A stretch of DNA of 64,000 bases from Karstenula rhodostoma CBS 690.94. Taxonomy: Eukaryota > Ascomycota > Dothideomycetes > Pleosporales > Didymosphaeriaceae. The position numbers and the translations under genes are program-made. Within the stretch, counting starts at the first letter, position 1. Every line of letters starts with the position of its first letter. A model generated the notes under the pieces. That model did not search any database. It was not told the DNA's origin and worked only from the letters and a program-made list of their open reading frames with translations. Positions 1 through 11,672 of the stretch are shown here, in pieces. Location of the stretch: contig MU001494.1 of NCBI GenBank assembly GCA_010093485.1, forward strand, positions 126,758 to 190,757, written 5' to 3'.

Positions 1-89
1 TGGGTAGAGAGCACAAGGAGAAGCCGGGAAGGCAACGACTCAGTGGTACGTTGTTATATACAAGAGCACACGGTTTCCATCCTACCCTA

Positions 90-803
90 TCATTGAAGGT
101 AAACAATCGGATATCCATGGACGTCGCCGCACTTACGGCACTCCTCATCACTAGCAATACATCCCAACAGCAGTCCCGTATCAGGATCCCACCCCTGCTC
201 AATCGTCCGCCGTCTGAAGTCCTTCTCACACATCTCATCCAGCGCCGTGCCCCGCATCATCTTCCCGTCATCGGGGTCAACAAACCACACATTCTCAACA
301 CCGCAGGGCCACTCATAGTCGTCCAGCGCCCGCCACCACGAATCTAGGCCATCTTTACAGACAACAAAAACCTCACGTACGTTAGTATAGAGACGAAGCC
401 TTCTTATCCCCGAACGCTGAAACAAATCGTCTTCCCTGTCAGCAGTTTCAAATCTGAGCCGCTGGATCTTCGGCGCGTCTTTGGCGTAGAGTTCGAAATG
501 CCAGCCTGGCCCGATGTCGATGATGTCGAGGTCGAAGTTTACCCAGACGTATTGTCTCGGCTCGAACACGTGGGGCGGATTATCGATCTCGGTGAAGGCA
601 CGCTCGTAGTGCTTTTGCAGCTCGTGGCGGGCTTCCTGGCAGGCTTGCAGAGCGGCTGGGACGGGCGTGGATATTACGGGAAGGGGCTTGCTGTAATGGT
701 AGGATGAGACGGAAACGTCGACGGTGCGGGGTTCGACAGTGAGTTCCCAGATGCGGAGGCGAAGTTCGGAGGGAAGGAGGGGGAATTGGGGGAATGTGGA
801 CAT
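90..803 (-). CDS. 2EXR-domain protein (F-box-like, fungal)
   Basis: Single-exon protein of 237 aa. The N-terminus has the 2EXR signature: FPLLPSELRLRIWELT at about residues 5-20, followed by the conserved VPAALQACQEARHEL stretch near residue 50 and a YVWVNFDLD block near residue 90. 2EXR proteins form a large fungal family of unknown biochemical role whose start resembles an F-box helix. The open frame runs on upstream to 998, but the first ATG that places the domain at the N-terminus is at 803, so I chose it. The C-terminus has a CxxC-like cluster (EECRKCGD). No signal peptide or membrane segment. I infer no function beyond the family. Confidence 0.8.
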   Translation of the reverse strand: MSTFPQFPLLPSELRLRIWELTVEPRTVDVSVSSYHYSKPLPVISTPVPAALQACQEARHELQKHYERAFTEIDNPPHVFEPRQYVWVNFDLDIIDIGPGWHFELYAKDAPKIQRLRFETADREDDLFQRSGIRRLRLYTNVREVFVVCKDGLDSWWRALDDYEWPCGVENVWFVDPDDGKMMRGTALDEMCEKDFRRRTIEQGWDPDTGLLLGCIASDEECRKCGDVHGYPIVYLQ

Positions 804-2089
804 TTGGTGTGATGGTCGTCTGTTGGTTTGGTTCGCAAGGATTTCGTGCGCGTTCAAGCCTTTATGAAGTTGTTTGTGTAACTGGTGATGCGTCCGTTGG
901 TTTGCATCAAAAGACTCGGCAGATTCCGAGTGGGGGCTAGGTACAGGATAATTTCTGCAAACAAGATGATTGGTTTGACTTATGCAGGTTCGTGGCACTG
1001 CACGTTGGCACTAACCCACGTCCCCCTGTGATTCTATCACGATGTTGGATATTTCATCCGTGAAGGCCCTAAGTTAGTATACCCTGCCGTGGTAGTTGTA
1101 CCTGCCTTTCGCAACCTCAGTCTTGTTTCTTGCATCTTGTGTCTAATCGGTTCGCTTGCTCCTAGCATTCAATCGCTAGGCGTCATCCGATATCGAGTGC
1201 TCGAATTCTGTAGCAAAGTATTTTGTAGAAGGCCCAAATAGATCCTTTCGGTCCTGGTTCACTTACACTTCGCGCGCGGAACATGTGAGTGTGCGCGCAC
1301 ACTGTTCATCTTTTTCTTGCAGCGATAGATTTTGGTGGTTGTGTATAGCACCCTCTATTAGTTTTACTCAACGAACCCAGCAGCATGTCACTTTCCACCC
1401 GTTCCCACGTCTGCTGTTGAGCTTCGTGTCCAAAGTTGGGCGCTCGATTCACCGTGGGGCCCCAGGAGCAGAGAGGCGGATACTGCGCCACATACACTTT
1501 CCTTAAGAGATACCCCTCAACGCAAGATTTTCCCTTCGATAGATGCTATTATAGCAGCATAGACCAGAAAGCTTGCATGCCCGAAAGGCTGGACCTGGGC
1601 CTCCTTTAGTCTCGATATTTTGGAATGTGCAGTTGTACTGTATCATTACGAGGAGAATACCGATTCGGTGCGGCATTATAATTTAGTCATGTCGATTTCC
1701 TGTAGTTATGCAATTGATAGTATCAGGAAAATTACCGAGTCGTGGTCGTAGGAACGTTGTGATGATTCCATCATGGTGTCGTTAAGCGCGAGATGCGCAC
1801 GACGGCGGTATAAAGGTTACGACGATAGGGCCAAGATGTTGCAGCAACAGTTGGTAAGATAGGATTCAAATGGGTATCGTATGAAGCTGTAGTCGCCGCC
1901 AAGACGGCGCTAGTGTTCCGCGCCAATCATGCGACGGTGGAAAGTTCCGCTCCCCGCCGCCACTTGCCCGTAAAAAACTATAGAACGCCTACAAATGCAA
2001 AAACGTGAGATGTGGACGGAAAGCGAGTAGCAGGGCTTGTGGAGGTACTGATCCACTCGTTTCAAGAACCGGTATGCTGGCGATTGTGG
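804..2089. other. intergenic, no gene seen
   Basis: About 1.3 kb between the start of the 2EXR gene and the end of VPS60. Short open frames exist on both strands but none has domain motifs or usable splice sites. I see no tRNA or repeat here. Confidence 0.6.
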
Positions 2090-2778
2090 TCAGCCGGCAA
2101 CCTCCTTGACCTTGCCGTGCTCCGGCGGCTCGTCGATGAACTGTGGCGGCCCAGCATCGTCGAGCAGAAAAGCTGGTGTGCTACTCGACTCGCCAATTCC
2201 CTCGAGCTCCACGTCCTCACCGAGCGCCTCCAGCTCAGCATCCAGCTCGGCCTCATCCACGTCCTCGGGCACCTCATAGCTCCGACTTATGCTCTCCTGT
2301 ATGTCGTTGCCCACGTCCATCAGGTCCGCCATCTCATCCTGCAGCTGCTCGATCTTGTCGATGTTGATCTTGCCGTACTGCTTCTTGAGCTCCTTGGTGG
2401 TGGTCTTCATGGCGTCCACGGTGGTCATGGTGTTCTTGAGGTTGTCCTGCATCATGCCTGCCTGCTCCATGTTCCACGACTGCTGCTGCAGCTGGTCGCG
2501 CTGGGCGTCGTACATCTTGCGCTGCTGCAGGACCTTGAGGGCCTTTTGCTTGAGGGCCGTCTTGCCGGGGCCGTCGCGCATCCGTGCGATTTTCTGTTGG
2601 TAGGCGGAGAGCTCGGCGTTGAGCTTTGCGAGCTTGACGTCGATGGACTCTATGCGTGTGTCGACCTGCGGCGTGTCAGGGAGTGTCCAAGCAGGCGGGG
2701 GGAGGTACGTGCCGTGGTTATGGCCTGGTTGAGCGTCGGCTTCGGCGCCGAGCTCTTCGCTCCGAACAGGCGGTTCAT
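2090..2778 (-). CDS. VPS60: ESCRT-III subunit Vps60/CHMP5
   Basis: Two exons (2713-2778 and 2090-2665), 213 aa. The start MNRLFGAKSSAPKPTLNQ and the core VDTRIESIDVKLAKLNAELS ... KQKALKVLQQRKMY are typical of Vps60/CHMP5, a Snf7-family coiled-coil protein that works at endosomes with Vta1 to regulate the Vps4 ATPase during multivesicular-body sorting. The acidic C-terminal half (EDVDEAELDAELEALGED) with a final PPQFIDEPP also fits. The intron (2666-2712, 47 nt) keeps the conserved VDTR only if the donor is GC (ACG|GCACGT). It has a CTGAC branch site and ends in CGCAG. A GT donor 4 nt downstream with an acceptor at 2650 stays open but deletes VDTRIE. Length fits the family (about 205-230 aa). 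Confidence 0.92.
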
Positions 2779-3613
2779 GTCTACGGGCGCTCAGGTATCG
2801 TCCGGTGCGGAGTTGTGCCTGGCGGTGCAGCCTAGATGTGTGCGGGGTGAGTTGAGTCGTCGCGGGGCATATTCATGCATCGTGAAGCGTCACGCTTGGG
2901 CCGCCGCACCCAGCGTCATCGGGTTATCACGTGCGGCAAGCAGCGCGCACCAGATCAGACGGCAGCGGGCGGGCGCAGGCTGGTACTCTTGCCTGCAGCG
3001 CGTGATTGCAAGTATCTATCGTCGCCCTCCTGGTCGTTATAGATACTGACATGTCAAGACGGGTGTGAGGGCTGCAGCGTGCCTGCCTCAGCACTTCGCA
3101 CCGGCCGTCCTCGGCCTAGCGCTGGCCCAGTTCCCACGGCCTGCACTGCTCGTTGTGTGTACTGTGTGCTGTCACCGCCGCTCTGCTCTGCTATACCCCA
3201 CAGCCACCCACTCTGCGCCTTGCCGCTGCATTCTGTATTTGTAACGACCGCTCACGACGTCCTGCTGTCTGTGTGCCCCCATTGTGCGACCGCTCGCTTG
3301 CTTGCGCCCTCCGAGGAGGTTTCTTCGCCAGGTACCGCACCGTCCCACACTGCCCGCTGCCCGCTGCCCACCACCTACACCCTGTTGACCCTCGCGCACG
3401 CGCCCCGCTGCCATTCACCCTCCCCTCCCCTCCCCTCCCCGCGCGCTGCCTTCTTCTGCTGACCCTGCAACTCACCTTCCAGCCGCACATCCTCCGACCG
3501 TCACGCCCCATGAGTTGTCTGTTGCCATAGCTCCACCCCGCGCATGAGACCCGCTCGGCTGCGGCTACCCTCGAGTCCCTCCTTTTCGCTGCCCCGCCCA
3601 GACACTACCCACC
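2779..3613. other. divergent promoter region, pyrimidine-rich
   Basis: Shared upstream region of VPS60 (minus) and the SAPS gene (plus). The SAPS side (about 3330-3600) is strongly C/T-rich on the plus strand, with a CCCCT tandem tract at 3421-3440, as is common in fungal 5' UTRs. I see no gene. Confidence 0.5.
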
Positions 3614-6600
3614 ATGTTCTGGCGCTTCGGCGGGTACGCGCAGCTGTCGTCGCTGGACAGCATCCTCGACAAGCCCGACGTGACGGTTGAGGAGCTGCTG
3701 GACGAGTCAGACCTCATCCAAGAGCTCAAGCAGCAGAATTCGAAGCTGATCGAATACCTCCGCGACGAAAAGGTCCTGGAGCGTCTGCTGCGCTACGTCA
3801 TCGCTCCGAGCCCCCCCAACTCGCCCAGAGATGAAGCCCAGTCCGAGTCCTTCAAGAGCGAGGGCTTCTTTGGGCGCGTTCGGGCCCGCTCGACCTCGGT
3901 CAAGTCCGACCCGGGCGATGGCGAAGACAGCAAGGAGGAGAAGCAGCGCATGAAGTATGCCTATGTGGCGTGCGAAATCCTGTCTTCCGAGGTCTGGTCC
4001 ATATCTGAAGCCGTGTTGGAGAACCAGGACAGTCTGCGCCAGTTCTGGAACTACGTCAAGCAGCCAGCGCCGCTCGATCCCGTGCAAGCTGGCTACTTCA
4101 GCAAGGTCAACGAATCGCTGCTCGATCGCAAGATGGAGGAGATGCTTGAGTTCTTCAAGTCAATCGACAATGTGGTGACCGACATGCTGCAACACATCGA
4201 CTGCCCTATGATCATGGACCTGCTGCTGAAGATGATTAGCTTAGAAAAGAGCGAGGGCGGTCAAGGAATCGTAGACTGGCTGCAGTCGCAGAACCTGGTG
4301 TCGCAACTGGTTTCGTACCTGGCGCCCGACCAGCCGTCCAACTGCCAGACCTCAGCCGGAGACTTCCTCAAGGCCATTATTACCATCTCTGCAAATGCGA
4401 CCACCCAGGACACGCAAGTAATAGGACCTAACGAACTCACGCGCCAACTTGTTTCAGAACCTTGTATCAAGAAGATGATTGGGTACATGCTCCACGGCGG
4501 CAACCCGCTTACCGTCAGTGTCGGGATCATCATCGAGGTCATCCGAAAGAATAATTCTGATTATGACCTGGAGAACCAGATTGGCCCGGTGCCTAAGACC
4601 TCCGACCCCATCTACTTGGGAACTCTTCTCCGGCAGTTTGCGAACCACATCCCCCAGTTCATGGAGTTGGTCCACACCACCAGGCAGACTATATCTAACA
4701 AAGACGGCTCGACTACCTCTAGAAAACGGGAGCTCAAGACCGCTTTTGGTGAGAAGATCGAACCTCTCGGCTTTGACCGCTTCAAGACCTGCGAGTTGAT
4801 GGCAGAGCTTCTGCACTGCAGTAACATGGCACTGTTGAACGAGCGCGGTAGCGAGGCTGAAGTCAAGAGAAGAGACGCTGAGCGTGAACGGCTGAAGGCT
4901 GAAGGGAAGTTGACGGCGCGAGACCCCAACGCGGGCGACTTTTCGACGAGCGTTGATAGTCATGGCTTCCATCATGCTCGGGCACCATCTAGTGAATCGC
5001 CGGAAGAGATCAAGCGACTCGAGGTGCAGAACAACTCTGAGGACGACTTTGAGAAGGTTATTGCGCCCGAAGCACCATCCGCAGAGAAGGCTAATATCGA
5101 TAAGGAACACGTTGGCGAGCCACTGGAACGATCATCCAAGACAGTGCCTAAGGAATCTGGTGTTGGCAAACCCGAAGAAGGCGAGGGAGAGTTTGTTGAT
5201 GAGCCTTTATCGCCTGCCAAAGACGCTGCGTCACCTGCCAAGGATACCGCTTCGCCCGCAGCGGCCACACCTGGAAAGGTTCCGGATGATGCAGAGTCGC
5301 CTACATCGGCTGGTCTCTCCGCCAAGGTTGGTGGTTTAGGACTCGATAACGACACCGTTATGCGCGATACAGAGGAGAGCCATACATCACAACCTACTGC
5401 AAAGGGGGAGAAGCCCACACCGCCTTCGCTTCTGACACAGCAACTCACGAAGGCCGAGACAGACGACGCCGAGGAGAAGGAACTCTCGCCACACCCAGAA
5501 GATAAACCTGCACCGTTGTTCTCTGGTAAGAACAAGGACACAGATGCAGCTGAGACTCCCAAACCAGATGCTGCCCGTTTCACGACAAGTGCAGCCGAAA
5601 GCGAGGGATCGGAGGTCACGCCCATTGACGAGAGTAGCGAAACAAGATCTGTCCTTTTCGGCGGTATAGAGGCTCAGTACGCGCCGCAGTACGAAGTTGA
5701 TGTGGACGGTTCACCTGTTGTGGGAGACCTGCTCAAGATCCAGTTTGTCGAGAACAAGGTTGTACCAACAATTTTTGTAAGTTCGCTTGCTGCCGCTATC
5801 TGACACTTGCGCTGACATGCCACGAAGGATTTCTTCTTCCGCTTTCCGTGGAACAACTTCCTCCACAATGTTGTATACGATGTTGTACAGCAAGTGTTTA
5901 ATGGGCAGATGGAGCGCGGCTACAACCGCAGCCTCGCTGTTGATCTTTTCGAAACCGGTCGCATTACGGAGCGCATCATCGAAGGTCAGCAGGCGAGCGA
6001 CAAGGCGCAAGCAGAAACACACATGCGTCTTGGCTATATGGGCCATCTCACCCTCATTGCTGAGGAGGTCTTGAAGTTCACCGAGCGCCATCCGGCGGAG
6101 CTTCTCTCACAGTCGGTTTTGGACAAGGTCATGAGCCAAGCATGGATAGACTACGTCGAGCAGACCCTGGCAGAAACAAGAGAGCGCGACAACGCCATCC
6201 TCGGCGGTGTCCGTCCTGACATGAGCGTCGGGCCCCGGCAAGCCGTCCTCAACGCGGTCAACGCTCAATCGGGCTTCAGCAACGACGGAAGCTCTTCCCT
6301 CGCCAACGCAAACAGCGGGAACATCGGCCTGGATAGCATGGAACTTACTAACCCTGACAACGGCGGCGGATACACGTTTAGCGGCGGCTCATTACTCAGC
6401 GGGTTCACGAACTCGAGCGACGAGGAGGACGAGGAGATGGACGAGGGCGGTGAAGAAAGAGAGCGCGAGCAACGGCAGCCTCCTGTGAGTGACTCGGAAC
6501 AAGTGGGTGAACTCTCATTTGAAGACGTTGAGATGGACTACCGATAATCGCATCGCACGGATCCCAGCACGACACTTACACTGTCCGCGCGTTGGTGCGT

Positions 6601-7343
6601 TTTCCTCTCTCATTACTCAGTCAATACCGCTGTTGTGTGTTGGGAAGCCGTGTTGTGTCGTGTCGCGTATCGCTCGTTTCGCTTAGCGTTTGGTGGTAGG
6701 GAACGTGCAGCCACCGGACATGACATTGGTATCCGGGACCTTTCATCCGCAAGCCTTGGCATGTATATACATCCCGTGCGGACGGGCGGGCGGGACTGTA
6801 TGTGGCAAGAGCACGCATCTGTAGGAATACGTTATTGTTGGTCGCACATACATGCTCGCGCGCTTTCCTATGTGTGCAGATGAGAGGTCCGGCGGCGGCT
6901 CCCCCCCACAATTCCTCTTTCCACTCCACCATACCCTTGTGTCGATCTTTCAACCCTGGTGGTTATTGTTCCGTTTTCGTTTCCTAGCGTTCACATCCCT
7001 TCTCCTCACCGTCGACTCATTCCCCCCGTCCCCCACCACGCGCGCGATCCGCATGCTCGTCTTCTTGTCTTCTCTCCCCCCTGCAAGCGTTTACTAACCA
7101 CCCTTCTCTCCCCCCCAGAAATCCGCGGTCCCGCCGCCCCTGCAAATCGCGCCGTCGCGCGCGCGCCGCCAGTTCGCGATGCGCCTCGCGCAGCGCAAGG
7201 CCGAGCTCGAGTCTACGCGCGAGCTAGAAGATGACCCGGATGGTGGGCCCGAGGGCCAGGAGCGGGAGGTCAGGGAGGGCCATGAGCGGTTCAAGAGGCT
7301 GTTTGAGGGGATGGATAGTAGTGATGAGGAGGGGGGGGACTGA
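3614..7343 (+). CDS. SAPS-domain SIT4/PP2A-like phosphatase-associated protein
   Basis: Regulatory partner of a Sit4/PP6-type phosphatase (yeast Sap155/Sap190, S. pombe Ekc1). The start MFWRFGGYAQLSSLDSILD, then LLDESDLIQELKQQNSKLIEYL, is the hallmark N-terminus. The SAPS region follows to about residue 470, then a long acidic, Pro/Ser-rich linker. Exon 1 is 3614-5776. Intron 1 (5777-5827) has a GTAAGT donor. Exon 2 starts DFFFRFPWNNFLHN and resumes conserved sequence. The 3' end is ambiguous. Reading through gives ...VEMDYR and a stop at 6547 (960 aa). A consensus GTGAGT donor at 6485 and a TACTAAC branch with C-rich tract and CAG at 7117-7118 instead join, in phase 0, an exon 7119-7343 encoding PPPLQIAPSRARRQFAMRLA and an acidic tail (about 1014 aa). 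I recall such PPPL..PSRARRQ tails in fungal SAPS proteins, so I prefer the longer form. Confidence 0.85.
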
Positions 7344-7358
7344 TGAGGGGAGTGAGGG

Positions 7359-7445
7359 NNNNNNNNNNNNNNNNNNNNNNNNNNNNNNNNNNNNNNNNNN
7401 NNNNNNNNNNNNNNNNNNNNNNNNNNNNNNNNNNNNNNNNNNNNN
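7359..7445. other. assembly gap (87 N)
   Basis: Run of undetermined bases beginning 16 bases after the putative SAPS stop codon, flanked on both sides by G-rich sequence. Probably a sequencing dropout in a G-rich repeat. Confidence 0.98.
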
Positions 7446-8659
7446 GGGGAGGGGAGGTGATAGATACTTAATGATTTGAGTGAGATGATTGCATGATATG
7501 ATATGACGTGGCTTTCTTCCTGTTGGTGATGGGACGAGTAAATGTTTGATGGCTTTTTGCTTGGGGTGGGTATGGCTACTGCGACCTGCTGTTCTAGCTT
7601 CTGACTAGCTGGTACACTTTGGGCGCAGCGGGCTAGGTGTACAGTATCCTCTTCACGTTTCCTAGCATTCACCACGCTACCCCCGACCACCGCGTCATCA
7701 TCCAGAGAAAGAGATACCCTATGTGCTCTGCAATGGCTTTGATTTCGCTTTCTTGTTGCACGACTTCTTGCCTCTCCAGGAAATATTCGGGGCGCGTGGG
7801 CTGCGCACTGAGTTCTCGATGTTCAGGGAGTCTTCGAGCGCTTAAAAGGCGCCTTGGGTGCTGCGTCTCCGAACTCACTCTTGATTGATGCTTGGATATT
7901 GACTTAATCTAACTTCTATTTACTCACCAGTAGTGAGGAAATCTATCACTCTTAGCTTTTGGCACCCTACTGAGTTCTTGTACTACGTTTTGCCGCCGCT
8001 TGCAAAGGACTCACCGGTATTGGCGAGTAGTGGCCTGATAGTGGCGTTGTGGCTATATCCATGTGCGCGTGACGTCGCAAAGGCTGACATGCATGTCGGC
8101 ACTGTGGAATACGAGTAGGCAGCCTTGCTGGGTTTGATGATGTGGCGTAGCAAGAGTTTTCGTGCCATCTGCGTCGCTTGGGATACTTCGGTAGCAGGTT
8201 CGTGCCATGCACCATGACTGGACTGGAGCATCTGTGCATGACACTCTTTCAGCCTTCTTCACACGTGAGATTAGGTAGCACTCCGTAGGGGATAGTATGA
8301 TTTAGCAAGTGGTAGGTGTTAAGGTATGGAATATGGTACAAGCGCACATGATCTCTGCATCATCATACATCAGTCCCGGGCACATTATGTAGTGTTTCAA
8401 TCAGGCGTTTCAAGAAAAGAGATTGGAGGTTTTGGAAGAGTGGTTCAAGTCTTTCGCAAACTCGAGATGTAGACCAGAGGATGTGGTGTGTCGAAGATCA
8501 GCTAAGAAGGCATGAACGGGGCATGACGCTAACCAGGAACGGTAAGGCCTATAATACCCTCACTGTCAACCCTCCCGTGCTGCAGACACGATGTACGACG
8601 TACACCTCACGCCCTCGGTCTTTTGGCATACATAAAAACACTGCTGCTAAGCTGATTTT
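7446..8659. other. intergenic, no gene seen
   Basis: About 1.2 kb after the gap and before the HET gene. Short open frames only, without motifs. It contains the HET gene promoter. Confidence 0.5.
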
Positions 8660-11443
8660 ATGCAGCCGTATCGCTATACACCGCTTCCTACCGGATCGCG
8701 CTCTACGCGCCTTGTCCGTTTGCTGCCAGGCAGCGACGAGGCTGAGATTCGTTGCGACATTTTTGAGTTTGAGCTGCAGTATGCACTACGATCTTCCAAT
8801 TTTGAAGCTCTATCATATGTATGGGGCGATGTAGGTGATAGAAGAAGGATCTTCATCGAAGACAGTTGTCTTCATGTTACTGTCAACCTTCACACGGCGC
8901 TGCGCTATTTAAGAGACCCTGCACTGGACCGAATCTTGTGGATTGATGCAATATGTATCAACCAAGAAGATTTGGCAGAGCGTAGTAGTCAGGTCAGTTT
9001 CATGATGAACATCTACGCCGCTGCCACAAGAGTCGTAGCGTGGTTGGGAGAAGATACGAGCCGAGGTGAAAGCTGCTTCACGTTATTCAAATCAATCGCA
9101 CGAATGATCCGCCAAAGCCAACACGGAAGAAGTCACGGGAGTTGTGATGACGCATACCAGCAACTGGCTCAGAACAACAGTTTTATCTCTTTGCTCCAGC
9201 GCCCCTGGTTCAATCGTATCTGGGTGAGTCGTCTAAGCAAAATCCAGAGGCACGACTCACTAATGATATATTAGATTCAACAAGAAGTTGCGGCGGCACA
9301 GTCGTTCGTGTTTTTGTACGGCGATCAACAATTAGCCGGTTACACCTTTTACGAAGTTGTGAACAGCTACCGAACTTTATATGTTGACGATCCCGATTCC
9401 CCGCTGTTACCCGAACAGATTGAGACCCAGAAAGCGCTATGGGGGCTTCATCATCCAGTGCTACATCTTATCAAGTGGGACGCTGACCCATATATCCAGT
9501 CAACAACTTTGGACATACTTCCCCTACGGCATATGGTGAACATGTTCCATGTTCACGATGCAACAGATCCGAAGGACAAAGTATATGCCTTACTAGGCAT
9601 GAGCACTGTCGATGCGTCAAGGCCCGCTGTTAGAGTCGACTATTCGAAACCATGGGCTTCCATCTTCACTGAAATTATCCAATATATCCTCGGGAACCGT
9701 GTACTTATTCAAACATGGAACCATCGACGTATAGCTTGGCTATCCGCTAAGGTTTTTCCTCTGGGACGCGTAGCGCATTTGGACAGAAGCATCGACATTG
9801 GAAAACACCAAATTACCGCTACGCAGGAGCCACTATTCGCAATGTGCCATAAGAGAGGGATCGTGAGGGCGGCTCTATGGAAACTGAAATGTGTCGTTTA
9901 CGGGAACCACAGGATAGTAAGAGAAGGTGATATTATCGTCCAAGTGCAGGGTGCTGAGCAACCAATGGTCATCCGAAGATGTTTGGATCACTTTGAGATC
10001 ATCTCTATCACTGTGGACGTCGCCGAATGCCGGATCTCGAGCAGAATCTCTCCATGGTCCAATGATCCCATACTTGTCGATCATTCATGGTCAGCCCGTT
10101 TGGCCATGATTGAAAATTATCCATACGAGCTTGAACTGGTCTGGAATTGGGAACACTGTGTAAAATCTTCTGGGAACGAGCATACATGCAGTACGACAGA
10201 AATAGGGGTTTCCCTATCAGATCACGGTTTTGAAACAGTCGAAAACTCTTGGGCTACTCAATTTCGACGCATGTACAACATAGCGCTACTCTTAGACGAC
10301 TTGAACGATCAGGAGGGCCTGCAATCGCTTCATGAGCATTTCAAGGGTGACCTAGCCACACTTTGGGAGACAAAACCTCCTCAAAATCGTCCCGCTGTTT
10401 CAGCTGTTACACAAATATTGCATGCCCGCAAGCTCTCCCAACCGGGCTACCTTTGGGTCAAACAGCAGCTTTTTGAGATTCTAGGGAACAGTATGGCTCA
10501 TTTGCCGGATTACCAACTTCATGAACCACCATCCGGATGGAAAATCAAGCTCAGATCTGAACTCTCAAACTTGAACCTAATGTCAGAGACACAGTTCTTT
10601 CACCTTATCGGAAAACTGCATCCTGATAATACTGAATGCGAGCAGCGAGAACAAGTCTTGGCTACATTTTTACCTTCACAGATAAACGTCACGGAGGTTT
10701 TGGCAGAAAAAGCTCTGAAACTCAAAGGCCATATGATTAGAGCCTTGCTCAATATATCCCCACCAACGCTCACTGTCACAAAAGCCATGCTTATGGCCGC
10801 GTCAGGCCACCTTGACGCAGAATCAATGTTCGAGGCACTCTTTGAGCATTTTCCTGGCACCAGTTTTCCAGAAACAGCAGTCGTCGAAGCCATGTCCAAC
10901 GTTATATGGGATCATTACAAGTTCGGCGGAGGAATTTTCAATCGCACCTGTGCACGTGTTTTGGCACATGTTCAGTTCAATAGTGAAACCATCGCCGAAT
11001 TTCTAGCTTTGGTGTTTTCTCGTAACGGCTGGAGCATGAGCATGGCATCTCCATCCAGTGAGATGTGGCTTCTTATCTTCCGCCCCTACGGCAACAAAAT
11101 AGCTCATTATGTCGATCAAACAGACCTCTCTGAGCTTGCCTTGAATTATCCGCCTGGTGGACCCGAATATCTACTTGACACCCTTTACTATGGCTATCGA
11201 GAGCATGCTAAGTCGGCATTGATGTCTTTCAGCTTCTCATACATCGTAGAAGATGTGGAGGGCCAAGCCATGGATATTTGGAAAGGGGAGGAGGAGTTCG
11301 ATGCATGGAAGAAAGACACGCGCAGATTCTGGGACATCTTCACAATGGCGGACGAACTAAATCGTTGGGCAGCGAAGGAGATTGTCTTGGAGAGCGTTCG
11401 GGCATGGTTGTTAGCGGAAAGTCTCCCTAAGAACATGCCTTAA
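8660..11443 (+). CDS. HET-domain protein
   Basis: Two exons (8660-9223, 9275-11443; 51-nt intron with GTGAGT donor), 910 aa. The N-terminal heterokaryon-incompatibility domain is clear: SNFEALSYVWGD (residues 46-57), ILWIDAICINQED (92-104), RVVAWLGED (124-132), then RPWFNRIW directly before the intron and QEVAAAQ directly after it. In known members the HET domain triggers or transmits a cell-death response when non-self is detected; a role here is inferred only from the domain. The C-terminal ~600 residues have no repeat (no WD40, ankyrin or TPR) that I can recognise. No signal peptide. The start is the first ATG upstream of the domain. Confidence 0.9.
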
Positions 11444-11672
11444 GTTTCGCTTGGGACGGGGGGATGTGGAGGGAAGCATTGGTAAAAACCGTACGGACAG
11501 TTCCATCAACAGGAGAATAGACGTGTCCAGTGCTAAGGACTGCAATTCCACTTCAACTGTCGTTTGCCTAGCCGGCTCAAGCAGGAAGTCTGGTGCTCGA
11601 CACCATCTGTTCGCCAGCATCAAATACGTACGCTTCCGTTCAAGCGAAATTATTTATTACAAAGTACCTCCG

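Noticed and set aside
3153..3530. Overlapping open frames on both strands before the SAPS gene
   Set aside because: Low-complexity Cys/Pro/Ser translation of a pyrimidine-rich leader; no coding signature.
8053..8262. Short minus-strand frames between the gap and the HET gene
   Set aside because: Three overlapping frames of similar size without motifs; treated as chance.
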